The position numbers were made by a program, and so were the translations under genes. From assembly GCA_965661165.1 (NCBI GenBank), contig CBFICL010000011.1:1-37205 (forward strand): a stretch of DNA of 37,205 nucleotides. Direction: 5' to 3'. A model generated the notes under the pieces. That model had not been told where the DNA came from. It worked only from the letters and a program-made list of their open reading frames with translations, and made no database searches. This document shows positions 9,502-17,430 of this stretch, one piece after another; position 1 is the stretch's first letter; each line of letters starts with the position of its first letter. This DNA comes from Hepatobacter sp965661165. GTDB taxonomy: Bacteria; Pseudomonadota; Alphaproteobacteria; Holosporales; Hepatobacteraceae.

Positions 9502-10218
9502 ATGGGTGAAAGATCAGGGCAAGATACTTTTTCGTCTCAGCGCGTTTTGCTTAAACTGTCTGGCGAAATTTTCTCACAAGATCGGCTCGGCTCTGTCCTC
9601 GATCAAGTGGCCACACTGGCTAAATCTCACACCTTGGTGATTGTGATAGGCGGCGGCAATCTCATGCGCGGACATACGGCCCCTTTCACCCAAACATCTC
9701 GCCTGTTTCTTGATCAAATGGGCATGTGTGCCAGTGTGCTCAATGGTCTTTTTCTCAAAGCGCATCTGGCCGAAAGGCATATCCCTTCTGAGGTGATAAG
9801 CCCCTTTCCCCTACCAGAAAAGGTCTCCCTCTTCAGTGAGGATAAAGCGCAAGATATTTTGGGGGCCAAAAAAATCTTGATCCTTGCTGGCGGCACGGGC
9901 CAACCTTTTGTCACCACAGATACAGCCGCCGTGTTAGGCGCACTTAAAACAGAGTGCAGCGTTGTGCTCAAGGGCACAAAAGTGGATGGCTTATTTGCGC
10001 AAGATCCATCCCGCTTCCCAGACGCACCCTTTTTATCTCACCTCAGCCACACAGAGGTTTTAGAAAAAAATATTCAGGCCCTAGATAGCACCGCAGTGGC
10101 CATGGCGCGGGATTTTGATTTGCCTATTTATGTGTTCAATATTATGAAAAAGGATGGACTCTTGTCTGTGCTGCACAACAGGGGTCGTTTTACACGCATC
10201 ACATCTCGGGGGGATTAA
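9502..10218 (+). CDS. pyrH: Uridylate kinase (UMP kinase)
   Basis: Phosphorylates UMP to UDP for pyrimidine nucleotide synthesis; hexameric amino-acid-kinase fold. Visible signatures are RVLLKLSGEIF at the N-terminus (the family usually has GEA), the phosphate-binding IGGGNLMRG, LAGGTGQPFVTTDTAAV, and VVLKGTKVDGLFAQDP. It ends with the PIYVFNI strand typical of PyrH. At 238 residues it is of normal length. It is 14 bases after tsf and 2 bases before frr, so translation is probably coupled. Confidence 0.96.
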   Translation: MGERSGQDTFSSQRVLLKLSGEIFSQDRLGSVLDQVATLAKSHTLVIVIGGGNLMRGHTAPFTQTSRLFLDQMGMCASVLNGLFLKAHLAERHIPSEVISPFPLPEKVSLFSEDKAQDILGAKKILILAGGTGQPFVTTDTAAVLGALKTECSVVLKGTKVDGLFAQDPSRFPDAPFLSHLSHTEVLEKNIQALDSTAVAMARDFDLPIYVFNIMKKDGLLSVLHNRGRFTRITSRGD

Positions 10219-10220
10219 CG

Positions 10221-10778
10221 ATGTTTCATGAACTGAAAAATAAATTAGAAAAAAAGATGGAAGACAGTTTCCAATCTTTTCTCAAAGATATTCAAGGGCT
10301 GCGCACAGGACGTGTGACCACGCAGCTGCTTGATCCCGTGCAGGTAGACGCCTATGGCAGCAAGATGCCCTTAAATCAGGTGGCCACGGTGAGCGTGCAA
10401 GGCCCGTTGACCTTGCAAATTCAGGTTTGGAGCCAAGAGATGGTGCCGCAGGTAGAAAAAGCCATCTCAGACGCAGGCCTGGGGCTCAACCCCCAAACAG
10501 CCGGTTCAACGTTGCGCATTCAGGTGCCTGACTTAAGCGAAGAGCGCCGCAAAGAGCTGGCCAAAACGCTGGGCAAGTATGCAGAAAATGGGCGTGTGGC
10601 TGTGCGATCTATTCGGCGCATGGGCATGGACGCCCTTGAGAAGGCAGAAAAAGACAACGACATTTCAGAAGACGAACTGCGCGCCCACAGTGGACAGATT
10701 CAAAAAATGACAGACGGCATGATCAGCAAAATTGACCAAACGGTGAATGTTAAAAAAACCGAATTGATGAGCCTTTAA
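10221..10778 (+). CDS. frr: Ribosome recycling factor
   Basis: Splits post-termination ribosomes together with EF-G and IF3. The 185-residue protein has the expected length and features: LRTGRVTTQLLDPVQVDAYGS near the start, a two-stranded middle with LTLQIQVWSQEMV, LNPQTAGSTLRIQVPDLSEERRK, and the long C-terminal helix VAVRSIRRMGMDALEKAEKD followed by SEDELRAHSGQIQKMTD. It is the last gene of the block. The uppS-cdsA pair that often follows in alphaproteobacteria is replaced here by a gene on the opposite strand. Confidence 0.97.
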   Translation: MFHELKNKLEKKMEDSFQSFLKDIQGLRTGRVTTQLLDPVQVDAYGSKMPLNQVATVSVQGPLTLQIQVWSQEMVPQVEKAISDAGLGLNPQTAGSTLRIQVPDLSEERRKELAKTLGKYAENGRVAVRSIRRMGMDALEKAEKDNDISEDELRAHSGQIQKMTDGMISKIDQTVNVKKTELMSL

Positions 10779-10787
10779 GCACGCAGC

Positions 10788-11576
10788 CTAGGGCTTGCTC
10801 TGAAAAATGTGAATACGTTTCGGAAACTGCCACACCATCAAAACCGGCAGAGCGCCACTCATGATCCACACCATCAAAGACACCGCCGGCGAAAAGAGGG
10901 GCACCAAGACATAGTCGGAAAAAGCCTTGAGGGCCACAACGCCCAGCATCACAAGACTGATTAGCCCTACCTTTTCTTTGGCGCGAAACACGCCGGTCAA
11001 CGATTTGTGCAAAATCAAGCCCGCCAAGGAAAACCCTAGCAGCATATAACCATCCATCCACACCGCTTTGGGCACATGCGCAATAAAGGCCACCAGCCCA
11101 AGGCCCACCAAGGTGAGTAAAAGACCGATGATATAGATACGCCCCTGAAGCAAAGCCCCTCTGGTGAGCAGTGAGAAAAGCATCAGCAACAAAAGGCCCA
11201 TGCCTGCCCCCAGGACAAGGGAGATAAGGGGCACACTTTGATACCACAGCCCCCCAAGCGCACATATCGCCATCACCCCACAAAGAATGCGTAAGGGCCA
11301 CAAGGACGATGCATAAACAAACCAGCCATAAAAGGCAACAGCCAGCGCGGCCAAGCCATGGGGCAAATAGATCGCTTTGTCTTCCGTAATCCAGCGATCA
11401 AAAATAATGTCAAAAAAGGCCACCACCAGGGAAGAAAACAGCACCAAAATAAAAGCCTCTGCCGCCCGTTCCCGCGCACGGCTCACATAACACAACAAAA
11501 ACACAGGAAACACCACATGCATGGTGGCCAAGGAAGCCATCGCTTTGGCGACACCTGTATAAATATTTGTATCCAT
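10788..11576 (-). CDS. Unknown polytopic inner-membrane protein
   Basis: I do not recognise this protein. The ATG at 11576 is chosen over an upstream in-frame codon because AAGGA lies 8 bases before it, giving 262 residues. The sequence is nearly all hydrophobic, with roughly eight or nine membrane segments separated by short Arg/Lys loops. The first loop holds FFDIIFDRWITEDKAIYLPHG, the only strongly polar stretch. No phosphatase, transferase or transporter motif was found. It converges on frr with a 9-base gap. A lipid-modifying enzyme or transporter subunit is possible but unsupported. Confidence 0.7.
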   Translation of the reverse strand: MDTNIYTGVAKAMASLATMHVVFPVFLLCYVSRARERAAEAFILVLFSSLVVAFFDIIFDRWITEDKAIYLPHGLAALAVAFYGWFVYASSLWPLRILCGVMAICALGGLWYQSVPLISLVLGAGMGLLLLMLFSLLTRGALLQGRIYIIGLLLTLVGLGLVAFIAHVPKAVWMDGYMLLGFSLAGLILHKSLTGVFRAKEKVGLISLVMLGVVALKAFSDYVLVPLFSPAVSLMVWIMSGALPVLMVWQFPKRIHIFQSKP

Positions 11577-11753
11577 GGAGCGCGTCCTTATACAAAGCTG
11601 CCTTACCATACGCCCTTATGGGGCGCGAGTCAAAACAATCCCTATGCATGGATCCCTCTCCCGTGCTGGATCTATCCCACGCACACACCGCCGAGCGATC
11701 AGGTTTTTTGAGGCGCAACCTTAGGCGCAACCTCACGTTATGCACATAGCGTT
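11577..11753. other. Intergenic stretch with a short direct repeat
   Basis: No gene is visible. The only feature noticed is GGCGCAACCT occurring twice in tandem with a two-base spacer (about 11712-11733). Together with the possible remnant next to it, this makes about 435 bases without a confident gene. Confidence 0.4.
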
Positions 11754-12010
11754 TCAACCCAAGAGATGATTGTGGAAAAGAAAAGGTAACAAAAGCCTAA
11801 GCCGTCGCATCTCATCCACCCCATCACGCTGTGGGACAAGGCGGAAAAAAACGCTGCCCCTTGGCGCAACTTGCACCTCTATGCTTAAGCCCTTAGGCCC
11901 TTGCCGCTGAGAGAGCCTCCTCCCAGAGGTCAAAATAGCGCCCCTGAGGGTGCCACAAAGATGGCCGCCATGCACCCAGATGCTAAAGCCTCAGCAAGCT
12001 GAAGAAGCTC
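11754..12010 (-). pseudogene. Possible degraded coding sequence downstream of the first NEL-like gene
   Basis: Protein-like stretches appear on the minus strand in successive frames. First comes DELLQLAEALASGCMAAIF followed by VAPSGALF and a stop; then DLWEEALSAARA in another frame; then IEVQVAPRGSVFFRLVP with DGVDEMRRLRLLLPFLF in a third. The pieces follow each other in order, as expected of a frameshifted remnant, but each is short and I recognise no family. A 73-codon frame starting with GTG at 11975 covers only the last part. Random open frames remain a real alternative. Confidence 0.25.
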
Positions 12011-12011
12011 A

Positions 12012-13790
12012 TCAAAGCTCAATCAGATCATAAAAGGGATCTTGGGTGAAATACCCCGCAGCTATCAGTGCCTGACGCGTCCGCTCAACAAAAAAGTTAT
12101 TAATACGCTCTAGAAGTCTGGTTGCCTCTTCACTTATAGGATCAAGGTCTGTATACCTTTCTTTCAATGCTTGTAGGTCAGGATGACCTTCTCCCATATA
12201 AGACCTCCAGAAGGCATTGTTCAAAAAGAAATCAACCATGGCGGTTTCATCATCAAAAACCACAGACTCAGCAAGAATGATAGGTGTCAGGTTGTTCCAG
12301 TCATCACGGCAATGTGCTTGCGTAGAAATGATATTGCCCGCGCCAAGAACACGGGACACAAGGCGCATCGCATTCAAACCCACTTCAAGATTTTCACCAT
12401 ATCCCTGTCGAAGGGCCGCCTTAAAAGTGCCAACGCGTAAAGGGGACATCTGGTCAATGAGGCTCTTGAGTTGATCTGTAGAATAGGAATCTACACTATT
12501 GATAAGGCCTATACTCTGGGTTATTTCCACACCATTACCTGCCAAACAAAAAGCCTTGATGGCCTGTACATTACCTTGTAAGGCCTGATCAAACGCAAAC
12601 TCATAAGATATGTTGAGCGCCTCTTCAATGTATTTTACATACGCAACACGGGTGCTGGTCAGAACAGCCGCACGCCTAAAATGTGCTAATGTTAAGCTGA
12701 TTAAAGCCTTCTCATAGTCAGAACCACCCGCTATTTTTATAAAAACCGAGATCGCATGCAGCTCTTCTATCCCCACAGCTAGATTATCTGAACACGTGGT
12801 GGTATGTTCTTTCAGTATGCTCCATACCTTTTCCTTAATATCCTCTGGAATAGCGTCTGGTTCCTCATACATTTTTTCAAAAAGATAAATCATACTGCGC
12901 AAAAGATCTGGGGTATTACCTCCCTGAAAGTGCTCAGAGCTTCTTACTCCTTCTTTAAAGCTCTCAAGGCAGCGCACTTCCACTGAATCACCTGTATATA
13001 AACTCTGCAGCATATACAGCCTGTTGATAAGGTATTGTGGTGTTGGGTCGGTCTGACCTCTGTTGCGATCACTAAATTGTTGTGCCCACAGATGCTTATG
13101 AGGATCTTGGAGAAGATGCGTCATGTGAACCAGGCAACCGCTTGGCCCGCACGTTTGCTCAAAGCGGCGTTTGCCATAGACATACTGAATAGCTTTTTTA
13201 AGATTCTCCTCAGAGTCATTGTGGAAATCTTGCGGAACATCTGCCCTATACCAGCTTTGCAACATCTCGTGACTGTAAGGCTGATATCTGAATTGCATAC
13301 GTTGACGTCGAAGGGCCGCTTGTGCCTGAAAATGACGTTCTGCGGCACGCTCGCGCTCAAGGCGCACGCGGATCGCCTCTTGACGTTGATAATGGGGGTT
13401 CGCAGAGGGCAGACCTTGCCTTGCCCTCATGGCCCGGCGTTGAACATCAAAATCGATGTAGACACGGCCATTACGGACAGGAAGATGAGAAACGTGTCCA
13501 TCGGGCGCGACAAGCGGCATTGTATGAACGCGCTGTGCCATCTGCGCCTGGCGCCTAAGACGATCATTTCTGGCCTTCATAATGGGGTCTCGCCACGTAA
13601 ACTCACGATTCAGTGTCACGGGGAGACCGGCTCTGTGTGCTGCAAGCACCCGTTGCTCTTCACGCCATAACGACTCGCGCGCCCAGCCCGAAGAGAAAAG
13701 AGGGACACAAACGAGAAAACAAGAAAACACCACCCACATCGCTGTAACCACAAAAAATGACAATTGGGCAATTCTTACAATAATAAGCAT
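12012..13790 (-). CDS. Exported NEL-like E3 ubiquitin ligase candidate (paralogue A)
   Basis: Of 592 residues, 1-37 form an export signal ending SSGWA before RESLWREEQRVLAAH, the same mature start as in paralogue B. Residues 78-170 are Arg/Gln-rich and probably coiled. A second shared module (172-237) holds YVYGKRR and VHMTHLLQDPHKHLWAQQ. Residues 270-592 resemble the NEL fold of IpaH/SspH/SlrP effectors: a helix pair leading to TTCSDN with Cys333 as candidate nucleophile and Asp335 at +2, then SLTLAHFRRAAVL. The end holds FWRSYM and RTRQALIAAGYFTQD. No leucine-rich repeats are present. The family call is by eye. The start is uncertain (Met1 or Met18). The gene diverges from an outer-membrane protein gene. 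Confidence 0.6.
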   Translation of the reverse strand: MLIIVRIAQLSFFVVTAMWVVFSCFLVCVPLFSSGWARESLWREEQRVLAAHRAGLPVTLNREFTWRDPIMKARNDRLRRQAQMAQRVHTMPLVAPDGHVSHLPVRNGRVYIDFDVQRRAMRARQGLPSANPHYQRQEAIRVRLERERAAERHFQAQAALRRQRMQFRYQPYSHEMLQSWYRADVPQDFHNDSEENLKKAIQYVYGKRRFEQTCGPSGCLVHMTHLLQDPHKHLWAQQFSDRNRGQTDPTPQYLINRLYMLQSLYTGDSVEVRCLESFKEGVRSSEHFQGGNTPDLLRSMIYLFEKMYEEPDAIPEDIKEKVWSILKEHTTTCSDNLAVGIEELHAISVFIKIAGGSDYEKALISLTLAHFRRAAVLTSTRVAYVKYIEEALNISYEFAFDQALQGNVQAIKAFCLAGNGVEITQSIGLINSVDSYSTDQLKSLIDQMSPLRVGTFKAALRQGYGENLEVGLNAMRLVSRVLGAGNIISTQAHCRDDWNNLTPIILAESVVFDDETAMVDFFLNNAFWRSYMGEGHPDLQALKERYTDLDPISEEATRLLERINNFFVERTRQALIAAGYFTQDPFYDLIEL

Positions 13791-13958
13791 TGCTTTTCAA
13801 TGGTTTATTGATAGATTTTCATCCCCCCCTGCCACAGCATAAGAAGTGGCTTAAAAAGTTAGCATTTATCAATGCCGCCATGGACAAAAAAACATTGATT
13901 TAGAAAAAAAATAAGGTTTGAATGGCACCATAGTTTGAATTTTGTCTGCGAACATACC

Positions 13959-14639
13959 ATGTCTTCTTTTCTATCAAATAAAAATGTTTGCTTATCCCTT
14001 GTGCTGGGCAGCCTTTGCCTTGGTGTGATGGGCACCCCCCATCACGGACACGCAGATCCTGGTTGGATGTGGGGCCTGGGTCTTGGCGCGCCGCAGATCA
14101 AAGGAGAGTACAAAGAGACCATTGACGGCTTATTGCAGGAAACCAGTGAACCCCAAAAGTTTTCTCAATGGGGGTTTTTGTTTGGCATCAATGCCTCCTA
14201 TGTCTATCGCTGGATTGCCCCTGAGATTTCCTTAGATTTTCTCACACCCGAAGCGAAACACACAAGCCCCGATGGCACATGCTCGAGCTCTATTGCTCAC
14301 AATGCAAACCTGGGGTTGGCGTGCAAGTTCGGCCTTTTTGAAAGAGAGGGCTTTCAACCTTTTGCTAAGCTAGGTCTTGATTTTGGATGGTTTTCTTTGG
14401 ATTACGCTGAGCCCGCAGCAGATTTTAAACGTGACGGCACAAAGCTTAAAACAGGGATGTCGTTGGGCTTTGGCGTCATGAGAAAGTTTGAAAGAATCAC
14501 CTGGTCTCTCAGCTATACTTGGACAACGTTTGGCAAGATCGAACGCTCTTTTACCGACGCAAGAAACCACACCGTCAAGCAAACCTTTGACAAAGTCAGC
14601 AAAGGTGTCATCATGGTGGGAATGCATTTGCCCATTTAA
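13959..14639 (+). CDS. Small outer-membrane beta-barrel protein
   Basis: Residues 1 to about 32 form a signal peptide (VCLSLVLGSLCLGVMG, cleavage probably after HGHA). The rest alternates polar and hydrophobic residues in short strands rich in Gly, Phe, Tyr and Trp, such as WMWGLGLGAPQIKGEY, FQPFAKLGLDFGWFSLDY and WSLSYTWTTFGKIE. The last strand ends in a hydrophobic residue, as in OmpW/OmpA-type 8-stranded barrels. ATG at 13959 is preferred to the TTG at 13935, although neither has a clear ribosome binding site. It lies between the two NEL-like genes on the opposite strand, so it may be an accessory surface protein. Confidence 0.75.
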   Translation: MSSFLSNKNVCLSLVLGSLCLGVMGTPHHGHADPGWMWGLGLGAPQIKGEYKETIDGLLQETSEPQKFSQWGFLFGINASYVYRWIAPEISLDFLTPEAKHTSPDGTCSSSIAHNANLGLACKFGLFEREGFQPFAKLGLDFGWFSLDYAEPAADFKRDGTKLKTGMSLGFGVMRKFERITWSLSYTWTTFGKIERSFTDARNHTVKQTFDKVSKGVIMVGMHLPI

Positions 14640-14678
14640 GGGTTCACCCCTTAGGGCCGCGTTTGTGGTAGAGACATA

Positions 14679-15089
14679 ATGGCCTACTGGCTACTCAAAA
14701 CAGAACCTGATTGTTGGTCGTGGCAAGACCAGGTGCGTGATGTGCGAACACCTTGGGATGGTGTGCGCAACTTTCAGGCGCAAAAGCATATGCGCGCCAT
14801 GCGTGAAGGGGATGAAGCTTTTTTTTATCACACCGGCGGCGAGCGGCGCATTATGGGCACGGTCAAGATTGTGCGCGCCGCCTATCCCGACACCACAGAC
14901 CCAAACCACAGATTTTCAATGGTGGATGTGCGAACCCTGCACCCTTTTGCTGCTCCTGTCACCTTAGACCGCATCAAACAAGATCCACGATGTCATCATC
15001 TGGCCCTCATCAAACAAGGGCGGCTTTCTGTCGTGCCCATCGATGAAGAAACATGGCAGCTTATTTCCTCATGGGGCCATACTGAGTAA
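14679..15089 (+). CDS. EVE domain protein (PUA-like fold)
   Basis: Stand-alone EVE domain of 136 residues, a fold related to YTH and PUA domains that binds modified bases in nucleic acids. The signature start MAYWLLKTEPDCWSW is followed by WDGVRNFQAQKHMRAM, GDEAFFYHTGG and MGTVKIVRAAYPD, with VDVRTL before the C-terminal helix. This matches the usual length and order of the bacterial family. It lies 39 bases after the outer-membrane protein gene on the same strand and is probably a housekeeping gene unrelated to it. Confidence 0.92.
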   Translation: MAYWLLKTEPDCWSWQDQVRDVRTPWDGVRNFQAQKHMRAMREGDEAFFYHTGGERRIMGTVKIVRAAYPDTTDPNHRFSMVDVRTLHPFAAPVTLDRIKQDPRCHHLALIKQGRLSVVPIDEETWQLISSWGHTE

Positions 15090-15207
15090 CCCTCACCTTT
15101 TTGAACGCGCTGATTTGCTTTACCAAAACCTAAAATGCCAGAGACGCCACATAAAAATACAGATAAAAGAACCTTACCCTCACCGAAAACACCCCCCAAC
15201 AGGCCAC

Positions 15208-15235
15208 AAAAAAAGCGCCCCCGGTTAAGGGGCGC
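15208..15235 (-). terminator. Rho-independent terminator of NEL-like gene B
   Basis: On the minus strand, a GC-rich 7-bp stem (GCGCCCC with GGGGCGC, loop of 7) is followed by seven T. It lies about 65 bases beyond the stop at 15301, so the NEL-like gene B probably forms its own transcript. Confidence 0.75.
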
Positions 15236-15300
15236 CGTGTTTATGTGACCAACGGTCGGTGAGGCAATGGCAAGTCAAGCCTGCGGCCCTTGACCTACAC

Positions 15301-16866
15301 CTACAGGTTAATCATAGGATAGTTCGCATCCTGCGTCAGATAACCCGCATTAATCAACGCTTGCTTTGCCTTATCAATATAGAGCTGTTCCATCTGTTCG
15401 GCGATGTCGTCATCCATAAAGTCAGCGTCTTCATAAGCTTGATAAAGTCGCCCATAGTCAGCGCTTTTTTCAACCCAAGACCTCCATGCGGCTAGGGTGC
15501 CTAATTTGTTAATCCAAAACATAGGGTTTGTCTCAGAAAGATCCTCCGCAAGACCGCGAGGTTTGATGTAGTCCCGAATACCAAAATTGTAAAGCGTATC
15601 ATTAATACTGCATCCCCAACCTAACACTCTATTGGCAAGCATGGTAAGCTGAAGTTGGTATTCTACAACTTCACCGTTCGCTGGATTATTTGTTTCCTCA
15701 TCAAAGGTTCTATTTGCCTGTAATCTTTGGACTTCTGCACGGACAGCTTTGGCGACATAACGTTTCAAGATGTCTTGCTTGGCAAAGGAGAGGCACAAGC
15801 TCGTAAGGGCTCTCTCCACGTCTATACCGCCTGCCTGGTTTTCGTTCATGAGTCGGTAGCTGAGTGAAAGGCCGCACAAAGTTTCCAAAGCTGAAGCTAC
15901 AGCATCTGGGCATGTATCTGCATGCCCTACCATTAAAGCTACAGCCTGATCTCGCAGTTCTGTATTCCTCTGACGCAATGCTGCATCCCCATCGCCTGTC
16001 AGGTAGCTTAAGAAAAAATCAAGCTCTTGGACAATATGCTGCGGGTCATTTCGAAATTGAGGACACTCGAAAATTTTGTCTTTAAACCTACTGAGTTGTG
16101 CACGAGAAGCTTGGGGCACATGCGTCAAAAAATCAGCAAATTTAACATTCACAAGGTTCTGAGCCTCTCTTGCCCTCACCCTTGCCCCCTCTTGATGGGC
16201 CCAGAGGTTTACATGCGGGTCTTGCAACATGTTCGTCATATGCACACGATAGCCATCCTGGTCAACAGCTTGGTGAGGACGACGCGTGCCATAAACATGC
16301 CTAATCGCATCTTTTAACCTATTGCGTTTATCAAAGCTAAAATCATTGGCAACCGCTTGCCGAGACCAGGTTTGCAATGTTTCCACATTATAAGGAGTTA
16401 TTTGCTGAGCAGGTTGTACCGGAGGCAAGGGAGCATGTGGCCTTGGCGGAAATGCAGGATCTGGTTGCGGAACGCCATTGATCGGATTTCGTGGAAATAT
16501 ATCCTGATTCCACTCCTCTCCCTGCAAGCGTGCAGCCATTTGTGCATCTGTCTCTGGTACAGGATTTGGCCTTGGTACAGGATTTGGCCTTGGTACAGGA
16601 TTTGGTCTTGGCACAGGATTTGGCCTTGGTACAGGATTTGGTCTTGGCACAGGATTTGGCTGTGGCCGTTGAGACAACGCGTCATTACGCGCTTTCAGGG
16701 CGGGATCTTTCCACGTAAACCCTGGGTTCAGCGTTACAGCCTGACCGGCTGCATGTGCGGCCAGCACACGTTGTTCTTCACGCCATAACGATTCGCGCGC
16801 CACAAGGCCATCTGCCACAAAAGAACTGATCAAAACAACAGCAAGTAAACACGATTTATACTTCAT
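15301..16866 (-). CDS. Exported NEL-like E3 ubiquitin ligase candidate (paralogue B) with Pro-rich repeats
   Basis: The start at 16866 has GGAG 6 bases upstream and yields a clean signal peptide (KSCLLAVVLISSFVADGLVA) cut before RESLWREEQRVLAAH. Numbering below counts from an in-frame codon at 16902, so subtract 12 for the chosen start. Six RPNPVP-type hexapeptides (81-116) form a proline-rich linker. The module shared with paralogue A (171-236) has HVYGTRR and VHMTNMLQDPHVNLWAHQ. The C-terminal part resembles NEL: ADTCPDA with Cys331 and Asp333, SLCLSFAKQDIL, GEVVEYQLQLTMLANRVLG, AAWRSWVE and KAKQALINAGYLTQD. In IpaH-type ligases the Cys of C-x-D accepts ubiquitin. Leucine-rich repeats are missing. 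The function is inferred, not shown. Confidence 0.62.
   Translation of the reverse strand: MKYKSCLLAVVLISSFVADGLVARESLWREEQRVLAAHAAGQAVTLNPGFTWKDPALKARNDALSQRPQPNPVPRPNPVPRPNPVPRPNPVPRPNPVPRPNPVPETDAQMAARLQGEEWNQDIFPRNPINGVPQPDPAFPPRPHAPLPPVQPAQQITPYNVETLQTWSRQAVANDFSFDKRNRLKDAIRHVYGTRRPHQAVDQDGYRVHMTNMLQDPHVNLWAHQEGARVRAREAQNLVNVKFADFLTHVPQASRAQLSRFKDKIFECPQFRNDPQHIVQELDFFLSYLTGDGDAALRQRNTELRDQAVALMVGHADTCPDAVASALETLCGLSLSYRLMNENQAGGIDVERALTSLCLSFAKQDILKRYVAKAVRAEVQRLQANRTFDEETNNPANGEVVEYQLQLTMLANRVLGWGCSINDTLYNFGIRDYIKPRGLAEDLSETNPMFWINKLGTLAAWRSWVEKSADYGRLYQAYEDADFMDDDIAEQMEQLYIDKAKQALINAGYLTQDANYPMINL
16555..16662 (-). repeat. Six tandem 18-bp units encoding RPNPVP
   Basis: Six in-frame 18-bp units code for QPNPVP once and RPNPVP five times. 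They differ only at a few third positions (for example tac/cac in ggtacagg/ggcacagg). The near-identity points to recent slippage or expansion. Confidence 0.95.
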
Positions 16867-16885
16867 CAACAACTCCATCCCTAAT

Positions 16886-16903
16886 ATTGATATTAATATC
16901 AAT
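16886..16903. promoter_or_regulatory. Perfect 18-bp palindrome upstream of NEL-like gene B
   Basis: ATTGATATTAATATCAAT is a perfect inverted repeat (ATTGATA, TTAA, TATCAAT) starting 20 bases before the ATG, in the leader or core promoter. It looks like a dimeric repressor or activator site. The same half-sites, ATTGATA at 13807 and TATCAAT at 13867, lie upstream of NEL-like gene A but 53 bases apart. Confidence 0.5.
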
Positions 16904-17112
16904 GATGGAATTATTTCATATTTTTATCTAAAAGAAAGAGCGGGCTGTCAAACGGCTGTCTTTTCCCTCTTTTTTTGTCAAAAAAATGTATTTTTTACGG
17001 AGGAGCGTTCAGTAATACACGCTAAATAAACGCTTTTATAGCTTAAAGAGGCTATAGAATAAAAGCCATGTATCCATCCTCAAACACGACCTCGGTGGAC
17101 AGCAAAAACAGG

Positions 17113-17430
17113 TTACAGGTTTTTATGGCACGTCACACGCAGCAGTTTTATGCGTTGACGCAATGTGTTACGATGGATACCCAGCACGTGGGCCGCTGCG
17201 CTTTGGTTGTTTTTCGCAAAAGACAATACTTCTTCGAGCAACACCCTCTCCACCTCATGAAGCACATGATTGTAAAGAGCAGAGGGCGATGTCGAGCCTT
17301 CACCATGGGCCTTGAGATAGGCGGCTATTTTAGCGCGCGCTAGCTCCCCCAATCCATCAGCTACCCTAGGGTCCGAAACGCCTTTGCCCGACACCAAAGG
17401 GTCAGGAGATCTTATCACATTGCTTTTCAT
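17113..17430 (-). CDS. Fis-like DNA-binding protein, probably a relic of NtrC
   Basis: A 105-residue protein made of a short N-terminal part and a Fis-type helix-turn-helix (NQSAAAHVLGIHRNTLRQRIK). The segment IAAYLKAHGEG, then SALYNHVLHEVERVLLEE, reads like the C-terminal domain of alphaproteobacterial NtrC (typically ...GLYHRILREVEYPL...GNQIKAADLLGLNRNTLRKKI). It overlaps the 3' end of dusB, the place where ntrB-ntrC normally follow. No receiver or AAA+ domain exists nearby. ATG at 17430 is preferred over GTG at 17439 because of the GGTGAG ahead of it. It may act as a nucleoid or global regulator, as Fis does. Confidence 0.8.
   Translation of the reverse strand: MKSNVIRSPDPLVSGKGVSDPRVADGLGELARAKIAAYLKAHGEGSTSPSALYNHVLHEVERVLLEEVLSFAKNNQSAAAHVLGIHRNTLRQRIKLLRVTCHKNL

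Noticed and set aside
10776..10800. Terminator after frr
   Set aside because: AGCC/GGCT pairing is short and imperfect and no T run follows, so it was not listed.
13035..13670. A 211-codon open frame on the plus strand
   Set aside because: It lies wholly antisense to the NEL-like gene A, has no signal or domain, and is explained by the codon use of the real gene.
16555..16662. CRISPR-like array of short repeats
   Set aside because: The units abut without spacers, stay in frame and code for a proline-rich linker, so this is a coding tandem repeat.
17032..17066. Inverted repeat GCTTTTAT ... ATAAAAGC downstream of the Fis-like gene
   Set aside because: A possible terminator was considered, but the stem is AT-rich, the loop is long, and no T tract follows on the minus strand.
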